Counted from the stretch's first letter, positions 1 to 9,161 are shown. The stretch: 64,000 nucleotides of DNA from Alphaproteobacteria bacterium (GCA_028289425.1 JANQPL010000008.1:94613-158612); one strand, 5' to 3'. Notes: generated by a model not told the origin, from the letters alone. Numbers and translations: made by a program.

Positions 1-560
1 GCGTCGCCCACAGACAGCACTTCATCGATGATCAGGATCTCGGGGTCCAAATTCGCGGCAACCGCAAAAGCGAGCCGCGTAAACATACCGCTGGAATAGC
101 GTTTCACCGGCGTGTCGATAAAGTCGCCGATTTCGGAGAAGTCGATTATTTCGTCGAACTTTCGCGCAATCTCGGCCTGGGACATGCCAAGAATGGCGCC
201 GTTTAGAAAGACGTTCTCACGGCCGGTGAGTTCCGGGTGAAATCCCGTCCCCACTTCCAACAACGATCCGACACGCCCGCGAATGGTGGCGGTCCCGGTG
301 GTGGGTTCCGTGATTCGCGACAAAATCTTCAGCAAAGTGCTTTTGCCGGCGCCGTTGCGGCCGATAATGCCCAACACCTGCCCTTGCTCCAACTCGAACG
401 AAACATCTTTCAGCGCCCACAAATCGCGATTGTGTTCGGTGAGCTTCGTTTCGGGCCGCCACAAAGACAGAAATTTGGAGAACCGCCCGCCGGCGGAGGC
501 GACTTCGCCCAGTTGGTAGTATTTGGACAAACGATCGACGGATATGACGGGATTAGTCAC
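1..560 (-). CDS. Polysaccharide ABC transporter ATP-binding subunit (Wzt/TagH-like), 3' end outside window
   Basis: This is the ATPase of an ABC-2 glycan exporter. It would power transport of a finished O-antigen, capsule or similar polymer across the inner membrane together with the permease just upstream. Reading leftwards from a GTG at 560, 186 residues are visible. The Walker A motif GRNGAGKST lies near residues 67-75, the ABC signature YSSGM near 155-159, and Walker B ILIIDE near 175-180. The long N-terminal stretch before Walker A and the signature type are usual in the Wzt/TagH group. The start lies 8 nt after the permease stop, so the two are co-transcribed. The C-terminus, which in Wzt proteins may carry a glycan-binding domain, is beyond the window, so substrate type cannot be judged. 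Confidence 0.9.
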   Translation of the reverse strand, partial: MTNPVISVDRLSKYYQLGEVASAGGRFSKFLSLWRPETKLTEHNRDLWALKDVSFELEQGQVLGIIGRNGAGKSTLLKILSRITEPTTGTATIRGRVGSLLEVGTGFHPELTGRENVFLNGAILGMSQAEIARKFDEIIDFSEIGDFIDTPVKRYSSGMFTRLAFAVAANLDPEILIIDEVLSVGD

Positions 561-568
561 GCGAAGTC

Positions 569-1411
569 CTAAAGATAATCCACAACGTTGCGTTCAAGCC
601 GTTGAAAGACCGTCAGCCCAATGACAAACGCAATAAGGATCACGCAGATGGATGAACCGAAACTCCAGAGGGGCGGCATGGAAACGTCGCCCCCCAACAC
701 CGCCCAGCGAAACCCCTGTATCAGCGGCGCCATAGGATTCATGTAGTAGAAATGAAGAAAGCGTTCGGGCACCAAGGTAACCGGATAGATGACGGGTGAG
801 GCGAAGTACCAAATCTGAATCACCAAGCCCAACCCATGGCGCACATCCCGCCAAAAGGCATCAAGAACGGTCAACGCCAAGCCGAGCGAAAAAGCGAAGA
901 ACCCGATGAGAATGAGGATGCCCACTGCCATGAAGGCATTCGGCGAGGGAAAGATCCCAAAAAACGCCATAACCACCACAAGCAGCCCAATCAGAATCGC
1001 CAAGTCCAGAAACGAACTCAACGAGGCGGACATGGGTGCCAGAATTCTTGGAAAATAAATCTTGCCGATCAACGCCTGCTGATTGGCAAGGCTGGTGCCG
1101 GCGCCTGTCATGGATTGGTTGAAGAACTGCCAGCAGGTGATCGAGCAAAGAATATAGACCGCATAGGGCACGCCTTCCGATGGGAATCGGGCCACATACC
1201 CTAAGAACAGCGCATAGACCGACATCATGGTCAGCGGTTGAAAGATCACCCACAATGCGCCGAGATAAGATTGCTTGTAGCGCGATTTAATCTCGCGCCA
1301 CACCAGCAGGAACATCAGGCTCTTGTATTGCGAGATTTCGCGCAGGTCGGGAAAGGAAAACCCCGTACGCGGATAAATTCGAACTTCGTTCAGGTCTTCT
1401 TGCTGTGACAT
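569..1411 (-). CDS. ABC-2 type polysaccharide export permease (Wzm/TagG-like)
   Basis: This 280-residue integral membrane protein is the channel subunit of the glycan exporter. The N-terminal segment, with [17 protein letters not shown] before the first membrane helix, is the amphipathic region typical of ABC-2 polysaccharide permeases. About six hydrophobic segments follow, with the conserved [13 protein letters not shown] loop near the C-terminus. The length matches the family (about 260-280). It is followed after 8 nt by its ATPase partner. An ops-like element and a hairpin lie 28-66 nt upstream of the start, in the gap after the NusG-like gene, so its expression may depend on that antiterminator (inference). 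Confidence 0.92.
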   Translation of the reverse strand: MSQQEDLNEVRIYPRTGFSFPDLREISQYKSLMFLLVWREIKSRYKQSYLGALWVIFQPLTMMSVYALFLGYVARFPSEGVPYAVYILCSITCWQFFNQSMTGAGTSLANQQALIGKIYFPRILAPMSASLSSFLDLAILIGLLVVVMAFFGIFPSPNAFMAVGILILIGFFAFSLGLALTVLDAFWRDVRHGLGLVIQIWYFASPVIYPVTLVPERFLHFYYMNPMAPLIQGFRWAVLGGDVSMPPLWSFGSSICVILIAFVIGLTVFQRLERNVVDYL

Positions 1412-1438
1412 GGTTGGTATTGGGCGGAGCGGCCGTCG

Positions 1439-1477
1439 GCCATGCTACCGCAGTGCGGGTGACTCGCGTATCACCCG
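1439..1477 (-). promoter_or_regulatory. ops-like 13-mer with adjacent hairpin ahead of the ABC exporter genes
   Basis: On the minus strand, positions 1451 to 1439 read GCGGTAGCATGGC. The 8-nt core of the enterobacterial ops/JUMPstart element bound by RfaH is GGCGGTAG, so seven of eight core bases are present here (TGCGGTAG). The same 13 bases occur in the leader of the leftward glycan operon at 16147-16135. Directly upstream is a 7-bp stem (CGGGTGA at 1456-1462 pairing with TCACCCG at 1471-1477, 8-nt loop). The element sits between the NusG-like gene and the permease. Recruitment of the NusG paralogue here is inferred. Confidence 0.5.
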
Positions 1478-1526
1478 TTTGGAAACGAAAACTGATCGGC
1501 CACCGAGACGACGGCGGCCGGGAAAA

Positions 1527-2021
1527 TTAAACGGCCGCTACGATCTCGCGCCGGGACGCAATCGTCGTTACCTGCCGGCCGAGTACGCTCAAAAGCAACC
1601 GCACCCGTTCGCGGGGCAGCATTTCGCGCACCGCCGCCAAACAATCGGAGAATGGACCGGAGATAAAGCGCACCGTGTCGCCGGGATGAAGTTTGGGGTC
1701 CACAAAGGCCGCCCCGGTTTCGTCGACCGAGTCCATCAGCGTATCGACGAATTCGTCCGGCAGAATTTGGGGCTGTACCCCGTCTGAAAGAATGTACTTG
1801 ACCCCATAAGTGCTGTTGATGGGGCTCCATTTTTCGCGGCCCAAATCCAATTCAATAAACAGGTAACCCGGGAACAGCGGTGTCTGTACGGTTTCAACCT
1901 TTCGCGCGTGGCGGCGCGTCCTGCTCATCGCCGGCAACCAAACGCGGTAGTCTTGATTGCGCAGATTTGCCGCTGCCCGCTTTTCTTGGTGAGGGCGCGT
2001 GTGGACCACATGCCAAGTCAT
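1527..2021 (-). CDS. NusG-family specialised antiterminator (RfaH/LoaP-like)
   Basis: This 164-residue NusG paralogue has an N-terminal NGN domain, beginning MTWHVVHTRPHQEKRAAANL and containing the conserved TPLFPGYLFIELD segment, and a C-terminal KOW-like part (LHPGDTVRFISGPFSD). Housekeeping NusG normally sits next to secE and rplK. A copy inside a glycan cluster is of the specialised type (RfaH, LoaP, UpxY) that helps RNA polymerase read through long polysaccharide operons. Its start overlaps the stop of the upstream regulator gene by 4 nt (ATGA), so the two are translationally coupled. Candidate target elements are the 13-mers at 1439-1451 and 16135-16147. Specificity is inference. Confidence 0.88.
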   Translation of the reverse strand: MTWHVVHTRPHQEKRAAANLRNQDYRVWLPAMSRTRRHARKVETVQTPLFPGYLFIELDLGREKWSPINSTYGVKYILSDGVQPQILPDEFVDTLMDSVDETGAAFVDPKLHPGDTVRFISGPFSDCLAAVREMLPRERVRLLLSVLGRQVTTIASRREIVAAV

Positions 2022-2668
2022 TTTGCACCTTGCTTTGGCGCCACATCCGGTGGCGTAAAGTCCAGCGATTCACGGGTGATACGCAGTAAGTCCGGGGCGA
2101 AGACCGACTTTGGGTCAACCGTTTTGCACAGCGCGTCAAATACCTCTTGCGGGGCGCGGGATTCCACAATGATCACGGCCTGGTTCGCCGCCAACCCGTC
2201 AAGGGATCTTACGATCGGAATACCGAACTTTTGGGACACGTTCGTCTCCGGATCGTAAATGCCCATAAGCTCGACGTCGTTTTCGCGCGCCACGATGTGT
2301 GCGATGTCCGTGAGCTCACCACCGCCCGCCAGATAGAATTCTTGCTTGCCGCACGCTTTGGCCCGCTCAAACTGCTCCACATATTCCGACCGCGCCTGGC
2401 GAAAGAAATCCAAAGAAGACTCTAGATATTCCGCCACGAGCCGCGACTTCTCGCGAAATCCTTTCGGGGTGAGGTAGTAGGCGTAGCGCTTGTAGGGCGC
2501 GGCTTTTGCTTTCACAAAACCTTTCGTCATGGCCCGGCGCAGCAAGGCGTTCATCATGCCGGCGGATACAGAGATGCGTTTTGCCAAAGTGGTTTGGGTG
2601 ACCACTTCCCCGTTTTCAACTTCCGAGAGAAAGTCGATCTCGCTTTCCACGCGCACTTTTTCGGCCAT
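2018..2668 (-). CDS. Winged-helix (EPS-associated MarR-type) regulator fused to a Rossmann-like domain
   Basis: This 216-residue protein has two parts. Residues about 8-80 form a winged helix (QTTLAKRISVSAGMMNALLR, then YAYYLTPKGFREKSRL) of the type described as EPS-associated MarR-family regulators, commonly found beside NusG-like genes in exopolysaccharide loci. Residues about 110-190 look like a Rossmann-like fold (FYLAGGGELTDIAHI, then VELMGIYDPE), similar in pattern to the N-terminal domain of PglD-like sugar acetyltransferases. It could bind a nucleotide or nucleotide sugar. It is first gene of the regulator, nusG-like, exporter run. No Shine-Dalgarno is visible before the ATG. A possible promoter lies only 11-40 nt upstream, so the mRNA may be nearly leaderless. 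Confidence 0.82.
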   Translation of the reverse strand: MAEKVRVESEIDFLSEVENGEVVTQTTLAKRISVSAGMMNALLRRAMTKGFVKAKAAPYKRYAYYLTPKGFREKSRLVAEYLESSLDFFRQARSEYVEQFERAKACGKQEFYLAGGGELTDIAHIVARENDVELMGIYDPETNVSQKFGIPIVRSLDGLAANQAVIIVESRAPQEVFDALCKTVDPKSVFAPDLLRITRESLDFTPPDVAPKQGAK

Positions 2669-2678
2669 AACGGCGGCG

Positions 2679-2708
2679 AAAATACATTATTCACACTGTG
2701 AATGTCAA
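2679..2708 (-). promoter_or_regulatory. Possible sigma70-type promoter of the winged-helix regulator gene
   Basis: On the minus strand TTGACA (2708-2703) is followed after 18 nt by TATTTT (2684-2679). The first 15-bp palindrome of the tandem operator (2689-2703) fills the spacer, a position where a bound repressor would block RNA polymerase. This suggests autoregulation. The -10 box matches only four of six consensus bases, so the call is tentative. Confidence 0.35.
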
Positions 2709-2734
2709 GGTATGATATTCAAGCCTTGAATGAC
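2684..2734. promoter_or_regulatory. Tandem palindromic operator, copy A
   Basis: Two perfect 15-bp palindromes (each with one unpaired centre base) lie 28 bp apart centre to centre: ATTCACACTGTGAAT at 2689-2703 and ATTCAAGCCTTGAAT at 2717-2731. They occupy the divergent region between the winged-helix regulator (leftward) and the first glycosyltransferase operon (rightward). A TATGAT hexamer at 2711-2716 between the two sites could be the -10 box of the rightward promoter. The same block, in the same orientation relative to its downstream operon, recurs at 16278-16328. Binding by the adjacent regulator is inference. Confidence 0.65.
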
Positions 2735-2867
2735 ACTATCGGCACGTTGAGAGAACCGAAACGATGGCGCTTGAACCCTGCCGCCGGGAAGGATATTGCC
2801 TTTACGGCCGCAAAAAACCCGCATTTCCGAGCGGTTTCCGGTCAATGGGAAGCAAAAAGGCCCAACC

Positions 2868-4268
2868 TTGAAGGTACTCCAAATCAATTCATCCGCCGGC
2901 GGCGGCGGCGCGGAAAGGATCGCGTTAACGCTTGCTGAAGGCTTGCGCGCGGCGGGGCACGAGGCGCGGTTGATGGTGGGCCGAAACAATTCTGAAGATC
3001 CCACCATCGAGGAATTCTCGCAAAGCTGGGCGGCGCGAGCCGCGTCGCGCGCCATGCTTTCCGTTGCCGATATCGCCCTTGACCCTCTGGCCGGCCGGCT
3101 GCGCGGCGCCCGCTTGGCGGCAACCACATTGCGACAGCACCCACACCCGCGCCGGCTTCTGGAATTCTTCCGTGGACGGGACAATTTTTCCTTTCCCCAA
3201 ACAGCCAGCAGTATCGAACGCTTAGGATTTCAGCCCGATTGCCTGCACTGTCACAATCTTCATGGGCGGTATTTTGATCTGCGCGCCCTTGCTCCGCTCA
3301 GCCGGAAGTATCCAACTTTCCTGACGCTTCATGACGAATGGATGCTTACAGGTCATTGCGCCTACACTCTTGGATGCGAGCGATGGCGCGATGGGTGCGG
3401 CGAGTGTCCAGACTTAAACATTTACCCGGCACTGTTTGTGGACGGAACACGTGAAAATGTTGCGCGCAAAGCACGGATTTACGCCCAATCCCAGCTCTTT
3501 GTCAGCGCCCCCTCCCAATGGCTGATCGATCGCGCCCGCCACTCGGTTCTATCTCACGCAGCCAAGGATTTCCGTGTCATCAACAACGGCGTCGACACGG
3601 ATACGTTCCGTCCTAAGACGAAAGCGGATTGCCGCGGCGAATTTGGTATTGCCCCCGAGGATTTGGTTGTCTGTTTTGCCGCCAATGCCGCCAATCGAAA
3701 CATGTTTAAAGACTACACCACCGTTGTGGAGGCCGGGCGCAAGCTAGGTAGCCTATGTGCGAACCGGTCAATCACCTTGTTGATCCTTGGCGGCGATGCC
3801 GGACACGAGCGGCACGACAACGTCAACATCCTCAATTTGGGCTATGTGTCCGACCAAGATCACATGGCCACAGCTTATGGGGCCGCCGATTTCTATCTGC
3901 ATGCGGCCCATGGTGAAAATTTTCCCACAACCATTTTGGAAGCACTGGCGTGTGGCGTGCCCGTGGTTGCAACGTCCGTCGGTGGCATACCCGAACAGGT
4001 GCAATCCTGTATAGATCAATCGGGAGCCCTGATGACGGATGCCGTCGCAACAGCTAACGGCGCCCTCGTTCCCCCACGCGCCCCGGACGCCATGGCGCGG
4101 GCGGTTGCCGTGTTGAGCCGGGACGAAAAAATCTGCGAACGGCTGCGCACCAATGCCCGGCACCTGGCCGTTGAGCGATTTGATCGCCGCCGTCAAATAC
4201 GCGATACACTAAATTGGTACCGCGACTGCATTCCTAACTGGCAGGACTCTCAACGCCATGTCCTTTAA
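2868..4268 (+). CDS. GT4-family glycosyltransferase
   Basis: A retaining GT-B glycosyltransferase, expected to add one sugar from a nucleotide donor during repeat-unit assembly on the cytoplasmic face. The N-terminus KVLQINSSAGGGGAERIAL is the glycine-rich loop of family GT4. The C-terminal donor site has HGENFPTTILEALACGVPVV with the E-x7-E pattern. A CxxxxCGxCP-like cluster around 3390-3410 (GCERWRDGCGECPDL) is often seen in related enzymes. I chose the TTG at 2868 because it starts exactly at the conserved first beta strand and has AAAAGG 8 nt upstream; a TTG at 2796 is in frame but its purine tract is only 2 nt away. The end overlaps the methyltransferase start by 11 nt. Confidence 0.87.
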   Translation: MKVLQINSSAGGGGAERIALTLAEGLRAAGHEARLMVGRNNSEDPTIEEFSQSWAARAASRAMLSVADIALDPLAGRLRGARLAATTLRQHPHPRRLLEFFRGRDNFSFPQTASSIERLGFQPDCLHCHNLHGRYFDLRALAPLSRKYPTFLTLHDEWMLTGHCAYTLGCERWRDGCGECPDLNIYPALFVDGTRENVARKARIYAQSQLFVSAPSQWLIDRARHSVLSHAAKDFRVINNGVDTDTFRPKTKADCRGEFGIAPEDLVVCFAANAANRNMFKDYTTVVEAGRKLGSLCANRSITLLILGGDAGHERHDNVNILNLGYVSDQDHMATAYGAADFYLHAAHGENFPTTILEALACGVPVVATSVGGIPEQVQSCIDQSGALMTDAVATANGALVPPRAPDAMARAVAVLSRDEKICERLRTNARHLAVERFDRRRQIRDTLNWYRDCIPNWQDSQRHVL

Positions 4269-5190
4269 ACAGGTACACGACCAGCACGTTCAGCATTGGC
4301 ACAATGATGCGGCGGATCCGGATCGGGAAGAGATTCACGAACATTGGTTCCGCCGTGATACGGCGGATGCGTGGCGCCATTTGCGCATGTACGAGCCGGT
4401 CCAATGTTTCGATCACCGCAAGGATTTGAGTTTTCTCACAATCGGCGATGGACGGTTCGGTCTCGATTCCATACGGATCAAACATTTCGGCTTCACGGAT
4501 GTGGTCCCCACCGACATCGGTGACGCGCTTCTCAAAAAGTCCAAGGCAAGAGGGCTGATCGACGATTACCGGATCGAGAACGCGGAAGAGCTGACCCTTG
4601 GCGACGACAGCGTCGACGTGGTGTTTTGCAAGGAAAGCTATCACCACATGCCGCGGGCGCCATTGGCCTTGTACGAAATGATGCGGGTCTGCCGCTTTGC
4701 CACCGTGTTGATCGAACCGCGCGATCCCTCCATGGGGGCCATGGGCGTGCCGTTACGCGCATTGCTGCGGCAGTTGGTTTTCAAGCTCGCCTACAGATAC
4801 GGTTTCAAGAAGGCGATCAAGCCCACTTTGGCCGAGCTGTACGGCGACGGCCCGAAAGCCGCCTATGAAACGTCGGGAAACTATGTGTACTCCATATCCC
4901 CCAGAGAATTGGAGAAAGTCGCCCTGGGCAGCAATTGGCCCTATGTGGCCTTCAAGGGGATCAGCGATCACTACGTTCAAGGGGGCGAACTGGAAGATCA
5001 GAACTCTGACGCCTTCACAGAGATAAAGACGAACATCGAAAACATCGAACACGCCTTCAATGTGGGCGAGAGGCCGACACCCCTTCTCATCGCCGTCCTC
5101 TTCAAGGTGGTTCCCGACGACAAAACCATAAGCCGGTTGGAGGCTGCCGGTTTCTATGTGAAGAAACTTGATCAGAACCCGTATATTTGA
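4258..5190 (+). CDS. Class I SAM-dependent methyltransferase (methyltransferase type 11-like)
   Basis: This 310-residue protein is probably a methyltransferase modifying a glycan sugar. The fold order is recognisable: an AdoMet-binding strand LSFLTIGDGRFGLDSIRI, an acidic end of strand 2 (VVPTDIGDALL), and a strand-4 motif VDVVFCKESYHHMPRAPLALYEM of the methyltransferase-11 type. The glycine motif is weaker than in typical members. The gene overlaps the preceding glycosyltransferase by 11 nt and its end precedes the acyltransferase start by 25 nt, so all three form one operon. Acceptor is unknown. Confidence 0.78.
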   Translation: MSFKQVHDQHVQHWHNDAADPDREEIHEHWFRRDTADAWRHLRMYEPVQCFDHRKDLSFLTIGDGRFGLDSIRIKHFGFTDVVPTDIGDALLKKSKARGLIDDYRIENAEELTLGDDSVDVVFCKESYHHMPRAPLALYEMMRVCRFATVLIEPRDPSMGAMGVPLRALLRQLVFKLAYRYGFKKAIKPTLAELYGDGPKAAYETSGNYVYSISPRELEKVALGSNWPYVAFKGISDHYVQGGELEDQNSDAFTEIKTNIENIEHAFNVGERPTPLLIAVLFKVVPDDKTISRLEAAGFYVKKLDQNPYI

Positions 5191-5215
5191 AACGGAACTG
5201 CAGGGGGGCGGGGAA

Positions 5216-7315
5216 ATGGCGGTGGACAAGATTGCCTACCGTCCTGAAATTGACGGCCTTCGGGCGATTGCCGTTGTTTCGGTGGTGTTCTTTCACGCCC
5301 AATTCTCAATCCTCGATGAACACCCCTTTCGCGGCGGGTTTTTGGGCGTCGATATTTTCTTTGTCATATCGGGCTATCTGATCTCAACGCTCATTTTGAA
5401 GGAGTTGCAAGCCGGCACCTTCAGCTTCGCGCGCTTCTACGAACGGCGGGCGCGGCGCATCCTGCCCGCCCTGTTTGCCACCGTCGGCGTGTGCCTTGCG
5501 GGCGGCTTTCTACTCTTCTCGCCGGCGGACTATGAACGGGGCGCGGGTGCCGCGGTCAGCGCGCTGTTGGGGATATCGAACTTCTATTTCTTAAGCGAAG
5601 TGGATTATTTCGATGCCGACGTTCGGGTCAAACCGCTGCTCCACACCTGGAGCCTGTCCGTTGAGGAACAGTTCTATCTGATCTTCCCGCCGCTGCTTTT
5701 GGCCATCAGGACATTCGCGCCAAAGCGGATGACAGAATCGATCGTCGTTCTGCTTGTCGCATCGCTGCTCTATGCGGAATATGCAAGCACGGCAACACCC
5801 GAAGCGTCCTTTTTTCTGTTGCCCATGCGCGGCTGGGAGTTGTTGGCGGGCGCCCTGCTGGCACAACTTGAACTCAAGGGATACCGCAAACCCCACCCCA
5901 CCCTTGACCGCACAATGCCTTGGCTGGGCCTTGTCCTGATATTCGGCGCCTTCCTTATCTTCGGCAGTGAGACCAAGCATCCCTCTGTGCTTACCGGGAT
6001 CTGCATCGTTGGCACCATGATGGTTATTTGGTTCTGCCGGTCAGGATATGCGGCGCACACCCTATTGAGTCTCAAACCCGTGGTGGGACTTGGGCTGATT
6101 TCCTATTCGCTCTATCTGCTTCACTGGCCCATTATCGTTTTCGCCGAATACTATTTATTCCGGGACCTGACAAATTTAGAACGCGTGATCGCTGTCCTCG
6201 TTTCGGTCGCCGCCGCCATTCTATCGTTCCGCTATATCGAGCAGCCATTCCGCAGAAGGATCGAAAAAGACGGCGTGCGGTTCAGACGCGCCGTCTTAAC
6301 GCCGGCCCTGTCCACTTGGGTGGTTTTGGGGATTGTTTCTCTTGCCGTTTGGATGAATGGCGGGCTCCCGTGGCGCACTGAACGGCCTTTGCAACAAGCG
6401 GAGTCTCTGTTCGACATACCGAAAATTGCGGAGCGGGTTGCCGAACTTGAGCAGGAATGGGCCCATCATCGTTGGGTCACGATCCGGAAGATTGGCAATC
6501 TAGATGAAGCGTCGGTCCTCATATTGGGTGACAGCCATGCGGACCATCTGGTGGGGCTGGCCGAATATCTGAAGCAAGAATATGACGTCAGTACCGTGAT
6601 TTATTCATTGGTGGGATGCCCCCCCGTCTTCGGCACCTACAAGGTGATGGACGTGCCGCTTGGCATCACGAATCCGCGGCCCGCTCAGAACGCCTGCAAA
6701 GACCTGACGGATATTTGGCAGCGTTTTGTTGCCGAACACGCGGACCGATTTGACCATGTCATCCTGGCCTCGCGCTGGGCGTGGATGTTCGAGAGGGGCA
6801 AGTATTTCCGAAAGTCGATCCGCAGCGACGTTTTGGTCGACAAAGAGAACCCCCAATACGATCGGGACTCGTCGCGTCAAACATTCATTTCGGGTCTGAG
6901 GGAAACGGTTAGGTCACTTAGAGGTCTCGGCGTCGAACCGATCGTCTTCGGCCAGGTGGTCAATCACGAACGAAGCTTGTCGGGATGCGACGACATTCCC
7001 CGCTGGTTTAGGCAAGACGTTCGGCTGAGCCGTTGCGAGACCGTTCCGAAAGAAGTGGCGCTTGCCCGCCTGCAATGGACGAACGACACAATCCGGAAAA
7101 TAGCATCGGAGGAAGGGTTTCGGGCCGTGTTACCGACCGATTATTTCTGTGACACGCCCAACGGTTATTGCCGAACGCATTACAAGGGCAGACGCTTAAG
7201 CGACGATGCAGACCATATCAACAGATTTGGCTCAATCTATTTGGCGCATCGCTGGGCGCAATCGGAAGCGTTCCCCTTTGCAACTGCCGCCCGCAAAACA
7301 AAAGCCGCAAAGTGA
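5216..7315 (+). CDS. Acyltransferase-3 family O-acyltransferase with C-terminal SGNH domain (OafA-like)
   Basis: A 699-residue integral membrane protein that probably acylates (often acetylates) a surface glycan. Residues 1-360 form the multi-helix acyltransferase-3 domain, starting YRPEIDGLRAIAVVSVVFFH and containing the conserved WSLSVEEQFY segment and later LLHWP. Residues about 410-690 form a periplasmic SGNH-like domain with SVLILGDSHADHLVGL (Ser nucleophile) and a C-terminal DADHINRFG block (Asp/His). This is the OafA-type fusion. The ATG at 5216 follows a GGGGGGCGGGG tract. It is the last gene of the rightward operon and faces the leftward operon with an 8-nt gap and no obvious strong terminator. 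Confidence 0.9.
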   Translation: MAVDKIAYRPEIDGLRAIAVVSVVFFHAQFSILDEHPFRGGFLGVDIFFVISGYLISTLILKELQAGTFSFARFYERRARRILPALFATVGVCLAGGFLLFSPADYERGAGAAVSALLGISNFYFLSEVDYFDADVRVKPLLHTWSLSVEEQFYLIFPPLLLAIRTFAPKRMTESIVVLLVASLLYAEYASTATPEASFFLLPMRGWELLAGALLAQLELKGYRKPHPTLDRTMPWLGLVLIFGAFLIFGSETKHPSVLTGICIVGTMMVIWFCRSGYAAHTLLSLKPVVGLGLISYSLYLLHWPIIVFAEYYLFRDLTNLERVIAVLVSVAAAILSFRYIEQPFRRRIEKDGVRFRRAVLTPALSTWVVLGIVSLAVWMNGGLPWRTERPLQQAESLFDIPKIAERVAELEQEWAHHRWVTIRKIGNLDEASVLILGDSHADHLVGLAEYLKQEYDVSTVIYSLVGCPPVFGTYKVMDVPLGITNPRPAQNACKDLTDIWQRFVAEHADRFDHVILASRWAWMFERGKYFRKSIRSDVLVDKENPQYDRDSSRQTFISGLRETVRSLRGLGVEPIVFGQVVNHERSLSGCDDIPRWFRQDVRLSRCETVPKEVALARLQWTNDTIRKIASEEGFRAVLPTDYFCDTPNGYCRTHYKGRRLSDDADHINRFGSIYLAHRWAQSEAFPFATAARKTKAAK

Positions 7316-7323
7316 ACGCCCGA

Positions 7324-9153
7324 TCACGCAGCTTGGCGCTCCAGCACGTAATCCCATCCATCCCAATAGACCAGCCGATAGCCGTCCGCATGAAGACGGC
7401 GCAGCATCTGCAGCGTTCGGACGCGATGGATTTGCTCCCGTTGATCCTTACCCGGATGGAATTCCGCCAGCAGGTATTTAGGACGAATGTCGCCGTCAAG
7501 GATCTGGCTGAGGACATCGAATTCCGCTCCTTCAATGTCCATCTTCAGCACTGAGACTTTCTTCAGGCCTTCCCGGGCCATCAGATCCTCAAGCGTCACG
7601 CATTCCGCTTCGAAACCGTCTTCCGTTTGGTGTAAATTGCCGATGGAGTGAGAAACGTGGTCGGGGTTATCCGGCTCGAAAAAACGCAGCCGCTCCACAT
7701 CTTTCCACAATCCCCAGGGCCGAAACGAAATACGGTCCATATCGTCGGCAGACGCTTGATAGAATTCGGTGGCCGAGCCATTGATGGCCGCAGCGTTTCC
7801 GCCGGCAATGGCATCCTTGGTTTCATCGAAATGGCGAACGGCGCGCGGTGTCGGATCCAGCAAGAGAACTTTGCAACCGAAACGCTTTGAAATCTCGATG
7901 TCGAATGAAATGTCCTCGCCCGCCCCTGCGGACACCACCACATCGTTGGGCCCAAGCCCTGTTTCCGGAACGCACCAGCCGCCATAATCCGTCCCCAACC
8001 GTACCAAAGGCACGGACGGCGATGCCGTCAATTGTTCGTGGGCGGCATTAAGCGCATTTTTCGGTAATCGGGCCGGATCGCCAAAGGCCTCCACGAACTG
8101 TTCGGTTCCCACTTCGAACACGCGTCTTAAGAGCTTTCTTGGGTGCTGGCCCCAATAGAGAAGCCGCTCCAAAGTGCCGGGCTTCGACGTTCGCGACACC
8201 GACGACGGCTGTGCACCCATCAAGCCGCGGTCACGGGATGGGTCCATCACCTGCATAAACGCACCGAAAATCTCGGGATCGACAACGGTGGACGTTGGGA
8301 ACCGCCACGGGCGGGCCTCTCGCCCTTCCAATTCGTTTTTGAGGTCATCCCGGGGACCACAATTGGCGCCGGAACCGTCCAACCCGATATTGTCCACCAA
8401 GGACACGGTCGGACACACACACACTGCGTGATGCTTGAAGTGGGTGTAGACCCATCGGCACGCCCAAACGTCTTTTTCGCCGGCCATATATTGGCGCAGT
8501 GTGACCAAACTGTCGCCGCCGACCCAGTAACTGAAGGCATTGGTGAGCGTGGGGGAGCCATTGAACTCATTGAAATCGGTCATGCCGAAATCGGCCTTCG
8601 CCCACCGGTCTTTCCATGTGGCCCATCCCCAACATTGCATACGCGGAATGGCATACACGTCGAATTCATACCGCTCCGGAATTGGCATCACATCTGCCGG
8701 GTGCGAATAGGCGCTGATCGAAAAGACACTGGCATGATTCTCGAAGTGGTCAAGCGCCGCATTGAAATAGCCGAGCGTCGAGGGATGGGTCACCAGATCA
8801 TCCTCGATTACGATGACGCGACCGTACCGGTTTACGATCTTAGTCACCCCGTCGATGATCGAGGCGGCAAGACCTTTGTTGATTTTGCTTTCTTCCACTT
8901 GAACGGATTTGAAGCCGGTCGCGCGTCGAACCAGCGCGCGCACCTGCGCAACGCCGCTTTCATCCGATTCGTCTTTTGGACCATCGCTGAAAATGAATAG
9001 GTCGGTTTGGCCCGCAAGCCCATTCTCGCGCAGCGCCTCCAGCGTGCTTTGCGCATGGTCCACACGATTGTAAACAAACAACGCAATAGGAGCCGGACCG
9101 GCTCCCGAACGCGTATCACCCTGTGCCAAGTTCTGGCTGCTCACCTGGGTCAC
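7324..9153 (-). CDS. Fusion of GT2-like glycosyltransferase and FkbM methyltransferase
   Basis: A 609-residue two-domain protein. Residues about 20-250 form a GT-A glycosyltransferase domain (APIALFVYNRVDHAQSTLEA at the N-terminus, IVIEDDLVTHPSTLGYFN as acidic metal-binding motif, then MQCWGWATWKDRW). Residues about 390-600 form an FkbM-type AdoMet methyltransferase, with VVVSAGAGEDISFDIE and the family hallmark VLKMDIEGAEFDVL. Such a protein could transfer a sugar and O-methylate it, or methylate the product to cap the chain. The start is GTG, without a clear Shine-Dalgarno, 8 nt after the asnB-like stop. It is the last gene of the leftward operon. Confidence 0.85.
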   Translation of the reverse strand: MTQVSSQNLAQGDTRSGAGPAPIALFVYNRVDHAQSTLEALRENGLAGQTDLFIFSDGPKDESDESGVAQVRALVRRATGFKSVQVEESKINKGLAASIIDGVTKIVNRYGRVIVIEDDLVTHPSTLGYFNAALDHFENHASVFSISAYSHPADVMPIPERYEFDVYAIPRMQCWGWATWKDRWAKADFGMTDFNEFNGSPTLTNAFSYWVGGDSLVTLRQYMAGEKDVWACRWVYTHFKHHAVCVCPTVSLVDNIGLDGSGANCGPRDDLKNELEGREARPWRFPTSTVVDPEIFGAFMQVMDPSRDRGLMGAQPSSVSRTSKPGTLERLLYWGQHPRKLLRRVFEVGTEQFVEAFGDPARLPKNALNAAHEQLTASPSVPLVRLGTDYGGWCVPETGLGPNDVVVSAGAGEDISFDIEISKRFGCKVLLLDPTPRAVRHFDETKDAIAGGNAAAINGSATEFYQASADDMDRISFRPWGLWKDVERLRFFEPDNPDHVSHSIGNLHQTEDGFEAECVTLEDLMAREGLKKVSVLKMDIEGAEFDVLSQILDGDIRPKYLLAEFHPGKDQREQIHRVRTLQMLRRLHADGYRLVYWDGWDYVLERQAA

Positions 9154-9161
9154 CTACTTGA

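Noticed and set aside
2796-2867. Longer start for the first GT4 gene (TTG at 2796)
   Set aside because: The purine tract is only 2 nt from that codon, and the extra 24 residues precede the conserved first strand of the GT4 fold.
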